The notes below the pieces were generated by a model that was not told the DNA's origin, made no database searches, and was given only the letters and a program-made list of their open reading frames with translations. Both the position numbers and the translations under genes were made by a program. 64,000 nt of DNA from Parvimonas sp015257355 (GTDB taxonomy: Bacteria; Bacillota; Clostridia; Tissierellales; Peptoniphilaceae), in assembly GCF_050262165.1 (NCBI RefSeq), contig NZ_CP189844.1; one strand, given 5' to 3'. Positions 59,117 to 64,000 of the stretch are shown here, in pieces. Position 1 is the stretch's first letter. Every line of letters starts with the position of its first letter.

Positions 59117-60287
59117 AAATGCAGTCTTAGTGGATAAAGATACAAATAAAGTTGGAGAGATAAAAATTGAAGACGGAAAGATTGTAGAGATTGGTGAAAA
59201 TTTAAATTTTGATGATAGCTATGAAGTTATAGATGCAAAGGGAAAGACTGTTATGCCAGCATTTGTAGATTTACATGTGCATTTTAGAGATCCTGGTTTT
59301 ACTTATAAGGAAGATTTAAAGACTGGCTCACTTTCTGCTCTAAGAGGTGGATATACAACTGTAAATACAATGGCAAATACAAAACCAATTTGCAGTAATC
59401 TAGAAACTTATAATGACATAATGAATAGAGCGAAGGAATTAAATTTAGTTGATATAAATCAAATTGTTGCAGTAACAGAAAATTTTGATGGACAAAATTT
59501 AGTTGACTATTCAAAATTTGAAAATGCAAAATTTCTATCTGATGATGGTAAAGGTGTTCTTTCTGAAACAACAATGTATAGAGCGATTTTAGAGGCAAAA
59601 AAATATGATAAAATCATAATGATACATGCAGAAAGCGAACTTTCTCCAATTGATTACAGAATAGCTGAAGATTTAATGACTTTAAGAGATGTTTATCTTG
59701 CAAAGAGGTTAGACGGTAGAATTCATATGTGCCATGTTAGTACAATTGATTCTTTGGATGCGGTAAGACGTGGAAAGAAAGAGGGAGTAAAGGTTACTTG
59801 CGAAATAACTCCACATCATATTGCTCTTTGGGATAATTCATACAGAGTTAATCCTCCAATAAGAGAAAAGGCTGATGTTGAAGCTCTAATAGAAGGAATT
59901 TTAGATGGAACAGTAGATGCAATTGCGACAGATCATGCTCCACATACTGCAGAGGATAAGGTAAATGGAAGTCCTGGACTTGTTGGTCTTGAAACTGCAT
60001 TTGCAATCTGTAATACAAAATTAGTTAAAGAAAGAAATATCGACATAAGAACATTATCAAAAGTGATGTCCTACGGTGGAGCTAATTTAATGGGAATTAA
60101 AAAAGGTCTTTTAAAAGAAGGATATTTAGCTGATTTAGTTATAGTTGATACAGACAAAAAAATTGTTGTAGATGCAAGTAAATTTGCATCAAAAGGTAGA
60201 AACACACCTTTTGATAAAGTAGAGCTTTACGGAGAAGTACTTATGACAATTAAAGAAGGAGTAATAAAATATAAAGGAGAATTTTAA
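59100..60287 (+). CDS. pyrC: Dihydroorotase
   Basis: Zinc amidohydrolase that closes carbamoyl aspartate to dihydroorotate; 395 residues, class I type. Metal motifs are DLHVHFRDPG, a central HAESE, ITPHH and the late DHAPHTAEDK. The start chosen is GTG at 59100, with GGAGG at 59090-59094; a GTG at 59088 lacks a site. It overlaps the end of pyrI by 17 bases and pyrF by one base. Confidence 0.96.
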   Translation: MKKIVKNAVLVDKDTNKVGEIKIEDGKIVEIGENLNFDDSYEVIDAKGKTVMPAFVDLHVHFRDPGFTYKEDLKTGSLSALRGGYTTVNTMANTKPICSNLETYNDIMNRAKELNLVDINQIVAVTENFDGQNLVDYSKFENAKFLSDDGKGVLSETTMYRAILEAKKYDKIIMIHAESELSPIDYRIAEDLMTLRDVYLAKRLDGRIHMCHVSTIDSLDAVRRGKKEGVKVTCEITPHHIALWDNSYRVNPPIREKADVEALIEGILDGTVDAIATDHAPHTAEDKVNGSPGLVGLETAFAICNTKLVKERNIDIRTLSKVMSYGGANLMGIKKGLLKEGYLADLVIVDTDKKIVVDASKFASKGRNTPFDKVELYGEVLMTIKEGVIKYKGEF

Positions 60288-61141
60288 TGATAGTAGATAG
60301 ATTATATGAAGCAGTAAAAGAAAAAGGATTTGTTTGTGTTGGACTTGATAGCCATTTAGATTATATTCCAAATTATATTAAAGAAAAACATGAAAAACTT
60401 TCAGATGTAATCTTTGAATACAATAAGACAATAATTGATGCGACAAGTGATATTGTAGCAATTTACAAACCACAAATTGCATATTATGAAGCAAATGGTC
60501 TTGAAGGTCTTATCGCTTATCAAAGAACTCTAAGATATATTAAAGAAAAGGGACTTTTAAGTATCGGAGATGTTAAGAGAGGAGATATTGCAAGTACTGC
60601 AAAGGAATATGCAAAGGCTCATTTCAAGGGAGAATTTGAAGCGGATTTTATAACTCTTAACCCATATATGGGAATGGACAGTATCACTCCTTATTTAGAT
60701 TATTTAAAAACTGGAGAAAAGGGAGTTTTCGTTTTACTTAGAACTTCAAACGAAGGAGCTAAGGATATTGAATGTCTTGACTACAATGGAGAAGCTCTTT
60801 ACTTCAAAGTTGGAGATGAACTTAAAAAATTTGCTGATGAATTAACTTCTGAATGTGGATATTCTCCTTTGGGATTTGTTGTTGGAGCAACTCATAGTGA
60901 AGAAGCTAAGAAAATCAGAGAAAGATATAAAAATATTTTCTTCTTATTACCAGGATATGGTGCACAAGGTGCAAAAGCAGAAGATATCAGAACTTACTTA
61001 AATGACTTTAATGGTGGAGTTGTAAACTCTTCAAGAGGTATTATTAAATACTATCAAAAATTTGAAGATGGCGAAGAAAGATTTGCGCATTATACAAGAG
61101 AAGCTGTTTTAAATATGAGGAGGGATATTTATGGAGAATAA
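60287..61141 (+). CDS. pyrF: Orotidine 5'-phosphate decarboxylase
   Basis: Last step to UMP; 284 residues, the long form of the family. The N-terminal VCVGLDSHLDYIP and the catalytic charged network GDVKRGDIASTAKEYA are present, and the phosphate site lies in LLPGYGAQGA followed by NSSRGI. It overlaps pyrC by one base and pyrK by 11. Confidence 0.96.
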   Translation: MIVDRLYEAVKEKGFVCVGLDSHLDYIPNYIKEKHEKLSDVIFEYNKTIIDATSDIVAIYKPQIAYYEANGLEGLIAYQRTLRYIKEKGLLSIGDVKRGDIASTAKEYAKAHFKGEFEADFITLNPYMGMDSITPYLDYLKTGEKGVFVLLRTSNEGAKDIECLDYNGEALYFKVGDELKKFADELTSECGYSPLGFVVGATHSEEAKKIRERYKNIFFLLPGYGAQGAKAEDIRTYLNDFNGGVVNSSRGIIKYYQKFEDGEERFAHYTREAVLNMRRDIYGE

Positions 61142-61859
61142 ATCATACGAAAAAGTTGAAATAATTTTAAATGAAAAAATAGCTGATGGCATCTACAAAA
61201 TGGATGTTAAGGGAGAATTTAAAGCTAGAGTTGGACAATTTTATATGGTTAAATGCTTTGAGGACGGGAACATGCTTCCCCGTCCAATCAGTATTTGCGA
61301 TATAGAAGATAATAAATTAACTTTTCTTTATGCAGTTGTTGGAAAAGGAACAAAGATTATGTCCGAAAAGAAAGTTGGAGATAGTATTGAAATTTTAGGA
61401 CCACTTGGTAACGGATTTCCGATTGATGAATATAAGGGTAAAAAAGTTGCTCTTGTTGCAGGAGGAATCGGAATTGCACCAATGCTATATCTAGCAAAGA
61501 AATTAGAAGCGGAAGTTGATCTATATGCAGGTTTTAGAGATGAAGCATATTTTACAGAAGATTTTAAAGAATTCACAAAAAATACATATATTGCAACTAA
61601 TAGTGGAAGAGTTGGACATAAAGGTTTTATAACTGAAATCTTAAAGGATGATTATGATGTAATTTATTGTTGTGGACCTAATCCTATGATGAATTCTGTT
61701 AAAAATTTAGGCTTTGATATACCTGTTTATGTATCTTTAGAGAGTAGAATGGGTTGTGGAATCGGGGCTTGTCTAGCTTGTAGTTGTAAAACTAAAAATG
61801 GAATGCAAAGAATTTGTAAAGAAGGACCGATATTTGAAGTTAAGGAGGTGGATTTTTAA
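61131..61859 (+). CDS. pyrK: Dihydroorotate dehydrogenase electron-transfer subunit
   Basis: FAD and [2Fe-2S] subunit that passes electrons from PyrD to NAD; 242 residues. FAD motif LPRPISICDI, NAD-binding AGGIGIAPMLYLAKKL, and the cluster motif CGIGACLACSC with a final Cys in RICKEGP. AGGAGG lies inside the end of pyrF. It overlaps pyrD by one base, and the two make the class 1B enzyme. Confidence 0.96.
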   Translation: MENKSYEKVEIILNEKIADGIYKMDVKGEFKARVGQFYMVKCFEDGNMLPRPISICDIEDNKLTFLYAVVGKGTKIMSEKKVGDSIEILGPLGNGFPIDEYKGKKVALVAGGIGIAPMLYLAKKLEAEVDLYAGFRDEAYFTEDFKEFTKNTYIATNSGRVGHKGFITEILKDDYDVIYCCGPNPMMNSVKNLGFDIPVYVSLESRMGCGIGACLACSCKTKNGMQRICKEGPIFEVKEVDF

Positions 61860-62755
61860 TGTTAGAAGTAGATATTTGTGGAGTTAAATTTAAAAATCCA
61901 GTTATAGGAGCATCAGGAACTTTTGGTTTCGGTAGAGAATATGCTGAATATATCGACTTAAACAGAATAGGTGGTATTTCTACAAAAGGACTTACTTTTG
62001 CAGGAAAAGATGGAAACACTGGAATCAGAATTTATGAAACTCCAGCAGGAATAATGAATAGTATAGGATTACAAAATCCGTCAGTACCAACTTTTATAAA
62101 AGAAGATTTACCTTTTATGGAAAGTTATGATACACAGATTTTAGCAAATATTGGAGGTTCACAACTTGAAGATTATTTAAAATCTGTAGAACTTATCAAT
62201 AAAACAAATATAAAAATAATTGAATTAAATATTTCATGTCCAAATGTTAAATCAGGTGGAATGGCTTTTGGTATAAAATGTGATATAGCTGAGGGAATAG
62301 TAAGAAAAGTAAGAGAAAATACGGATAAAGTTCTTATGGTTAAACTATCTCCAAATGCTGAAAATATAAAAGAAATGGCAAAAACTTGTGTTGAAGCTGG
62401 GGCTGATTGTCTTTCACTTGTAAACACATTTAATGCTTTGGCAATAGATATTTACAAGAGAAAAGCTGTTTTTGACAATGTAACAGCAGGACTTTCAGGA
62501 GCTTGTATTAAGCCGATAGCGCTTAGAATGGTAAGAGATGTTGCTTCAGTAGTAGATGTTCCGATTATTGGAATGGGTGGAATTATGAATTGGCAAGATG
62601 CTATTGAATTTATAATGGCGGGCTCAACTGCAATTCAAGTTGGAACAGCAAACTTTATCAATCCAAGAGCTATGATTGATATAATCGAAGGAATGGAACA
62701 ATTCTGTAAAGAACAAAATATAAAGAATTTACAAGAAATTAGAGGAATTGTTTAG
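61859..62755 (+). CDS. pyrD: Dihydroorotate dehydrogenase (class 1B) catalytic subunit
   Basis: FMN enzyme that oxidises dihydroorotate; 298 residues. Motifs: PVIGASGTFGFG, LNISCPNVKSGGMAFG with the class 1 active Cys, KLSPNAENI, and IIGMGGIMNWQDAIEFIMAGS. AAGGAGGTGG precedes the ATG. Its partner pyrK directly upstream marks it as the NAD-linked heterotetramer. Confidence 0.96.
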   Translation: MLEVDICGVKFKNPVIGASGTFGFGREYAEYIDLNRIGGISTKGLTFAGKDGNTGIRIYETPAGIMNSIGLQNPSVPTFIKEDLPFMESYDTQILANIGGSQLEDYLKSVELINKTNIKIIELNISCPNVKSGGMAFGIKCDIAEGIVRKVRENTDKVLMVKLSPNAENIKEMAKTCVEAGADCLSLVNTFNALAIDIYKRKAVFDNVTAGLSGACIKPIALRMVRDVASVVDVPIIGMGGIMNWQDAIEFIMAGSTAIQVGTANFINPRAMIDIIEGMEQFCKEQNIKNLQEIRGIV

Positions 62756-62764
62756 GAGGATATC

Positions 62765-63346
62765 ATGGAAGAAAGAGTATTAGAATTATTAAAAGAAAGT
62801 GAAGCATTATTAGAAGGACATTTCTTATTATCATCAGGAAAACACAGCGATAAATACGTTCAATGTGCAAAACTTTTGATGTATCCAGAAAAAGCTGAAG
62901 AAGTTTGCAAAGTAATCAAGAAAAAAATTGAAGATGCAAATGTTAAAGTTGACGCAGTTGTTGGACCTGCAATGGGTGGAATTGTAATTGCTTATGAATT
63001 AGGAAGAGCTTTAGGAGTAAGAGCAATGTTCACAGAAAGAGAAAATGATTTAATGACTTTAAGAAGAGGATTTTTCATTAACGAAGGAGAAAATGTACTT
63101 GTTGTTGAAGATGTTGTTACAACAGGAAAATCTTCATTAGAAACAATCAAAGTTTTAAAAGAACATGGAGCAAATGTTGTTGGAATTGCTTCAATAGTTG
63201 ATAGAACAAACGGAAAATCAGGAATTGAATATCCACTTTTCCCAGCAATTGCATTAAATGTACAAGCATTTGAAAAAGATGATTGTCCAATTTGTAAAGA
63301 AGGAAAAATAGAACTTGTAAAACCAGGAAGTAGAAAAAAATTCTAG
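62765..63346 (+). CDS. pyrE: Orotate phosphoribosyltransferase
   Basis: Joins orotate to PRPP; 193 residues. The PRPP loop reads VLVVEDVVTTGKSSLET and the substrate segment FLLSSGKHSDKYVQC. Two Cys near the end (CPICKEG) are common in this subgroup. AGGAGG precedes the ATG. It ends the operon; no carAB is in the window. Confidence 0.96.
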   Translation: MEERVLELLKESEALLEGHFLLSSGKHSDKYVQCAKLLMYPEKAEEVCKVIKKKIEDANVKVDAVVGPAMGGIVIAYELGRALGVRAMFTERENDLMTLRRGFFINEGENVLVVEDVVTTGKSSLETIKVLKEHGANVVGIASIVDRTNGKSGIEYPLFPAIALNVQAFEKDDCPICKEGKIELVKPGSRKKF

Positions 63347-63360
63347 TAAAATTATAAGAA

Positions 63361-63406
63361 AAAAAGCGTACTTTTATAGAAAAAATTATAAAAAGTACGC
63401 TTTTTT
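63361..63406 (+). terminator. pyr operon terminator
   Basis: AAAAAGCGTACTTTT / AAAAGTACGCTTTTTT, a 15-pair stem with an AT-rich loop. Confidence 0.92.
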
Positions 63407-63523
63407 ATTTAGTATTTTATAAATATTTACTTTAGCATAATTTTTGAATGCAGAACTGTTATGAAATATACGACAACAAGCATTGCAAATTTAATTATTT
63501 ATTTAAATATTTACATAGCGTAA

Positions 63524-63552
63524 TTGACCTTACAGTCTAAAAGTGGTATTAT
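63524..63552 (+). promoter_or_regulatory. Promoter of the adhesin gene
   Basis: TTGACC (63524-63529) and TATTAT (63547-63552), 17 bases apart, giving a leader of about 140 bases. Nothing else was recognised between the pyr terminator and this promoter. Confidence 0.75.
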
Positions 63553-63598
63553 TAAGTTAACAATTAATAGTTGTTTTTTATTTATTTATTTTTTAAAT

Positions 63599-63628
63599 AG
63601 TTATTAGTTTAGGAGGCTTCTAATAACT
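63599..63628 (+). promoter_or_regulatory. Leader hairpin with AGGAGG in the loop
   Basis: AGTTATTAG (63599-63607) and CTAATAACT (63620-63628) pair perfectly over nine bases and expose TTTAGGAGGCTT in the loop. No ORF starts at the right distance after it. The true ribosome binding site is the AGGAGG at 63686-63691. Confidence 0.5.
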
Positions 63629-63697
63629 ACTTATTAATATATTATTAGTGTTTTTAAGTTAAAACATTGATAAGAATATTCTATTAGGAGGAGCACA

Positions 63698-64000
63698 ATG
63701 AAAAAGAGGATTTATTGTTTTATTTTGAGTGCCCTTATGGTGTTGAGCGTTGTTTTTCCTTCCTTCAAAGTTTCAGCTGAAGGCGGAAGAAATATTTCAC
63801 CAAATGTAACTATAACAGATTTTAAAGTTACAACTGGTAATGGACAAGAATTTAACAGAGCAACACGTTGGGAAAAATTTACACTTAAAATAGAATGGGA
63901 TGCGAAAAATCAAAGTACATTGAACAAAGGCGATTACTTTGAAGTTGAACTGCCAGAGAATTTTAGATTTTTAAAAGATTCTTCAGCAGTTAATTTTAAT
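63698..64000 (+). CDS. Secreted adhesin-like protein, N-terminal part
   Basis: Only the first 101 codons are in the window, and the frame is open at the edge. A signal peptide (MKKRIYCFILSALMVLSVVF to about VSAEG, residue 30) is followed by ISPNVTITDFKVTTGNGQEF and then IEWDAKNQSTLNKGDYFEVELPENF. That is the start of the Ig-like bacterial adhesion domain found in collagen- and fibrinogen-binding wall proteins. Sorting signal and repeats, if any, lie beyond 64000. AGGAGG precedes the ATG. Confidence 0.85.
   Translation, partial: MKKRIYCFILSALMVLSVVFPSFKVSAEGGRNISPNVTITDFKVTTGNGQEFNRATRWEKFTLKIEWDAKNQSTLNKGDYFEVELPENFRFLKDSSAVNFN

Overview
The window is a very AT-rich chromosome segment from a low-GC Gram-positive anaerobe. 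Its first gene is dnaA, followed by oriC, dnaN, the S4-domain gene yaaA, recF, gyrB and gyrA, which is the replication-origin order of Firmicutes. Strong GGAGG ribosome binding sites, TTGACT-N17-TATAAT promoters, a T-box leader and many lipoproteins agree. The protein flavour and gene set suggest a Tissierellia/Peptoniphilaceae member, most likely Parvimonas; this is inferred from recognition, not from a search.

Layout. 1-8483: origin region with dnaA, oriC (strong DnaA box, GC clamp, DnaA-trio tract), dnaN, yaaA, recF, gyrB, gyrA. 8493-9917: a STAS antagonist / anti-sigma-like / SigB-SigF-type sigma module directly behind gyrA. 9918-18796: accessory region with a DUF4026/DUF2314 protein, two Fic proteins, a damage-type operon (XRE repressor, ImmA protease, Y-family polymerase, YolD-like protein, small protein) and a dead IS1182-family transposase. 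18996-24452: a 1551-residue secreted subtilase with C-terminal wall-binding repeats, then IS-end remnants, a repeat element and a 50-residue membrane protein. 24639-33373: cysteine desulfurase and ThiI, an EamA transporter, four tandem paralogous lipoproteins, and an ABC exporter pair. 33376-35921: brnQ behind a T-box, divergent from a Crp/Fnr regulator. 36479-43636: a secreted NlpC/P60-like protein and neighbour, modABC, moaA, moaC and a MOSC protein. 44208-48036: oppDFBC. 48037-50857: a cluster of intergenic repeats around a small GIY-YIG nuclease gene, then a lipoprotein. 51108-57317: greA, lysS, a lipoprotein, and sugar-nucleotide genes (aminotransferase, galU, 4,6-dehydratase). 57376-63346: a pyrBICFKDE operon behind a U-rich leader ORF and attenuator. 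63698-64000: the start of a secreted adhesin.

Three regulatory designs stand out. First, the pyr operon begins with an 86-codon, Phe(TTT)-rich leader ORF containing a hairpin followed by eight T residues, and the ORF stops inside the 5' arm of a perfect 10-bp terminator just before pyrB. This copies the logic of enterobacterial pyrBI UTP-sensing attenuation, and no PyrR site was seen. Second, the brnQ terminator hairpin doubles as an SD/anti-SD pair for the next gene, which has its own promoter placed so that its transcript lacks the anti-SD arm. Third, a large family of structured intergenic repeats, with hairpins that vary in sequence but keep pairing, sits at gene ends throughout and surrounds the GIY-YIG gene.

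All calls come from reading sequence and translations by eye; no database search or folding program was run.
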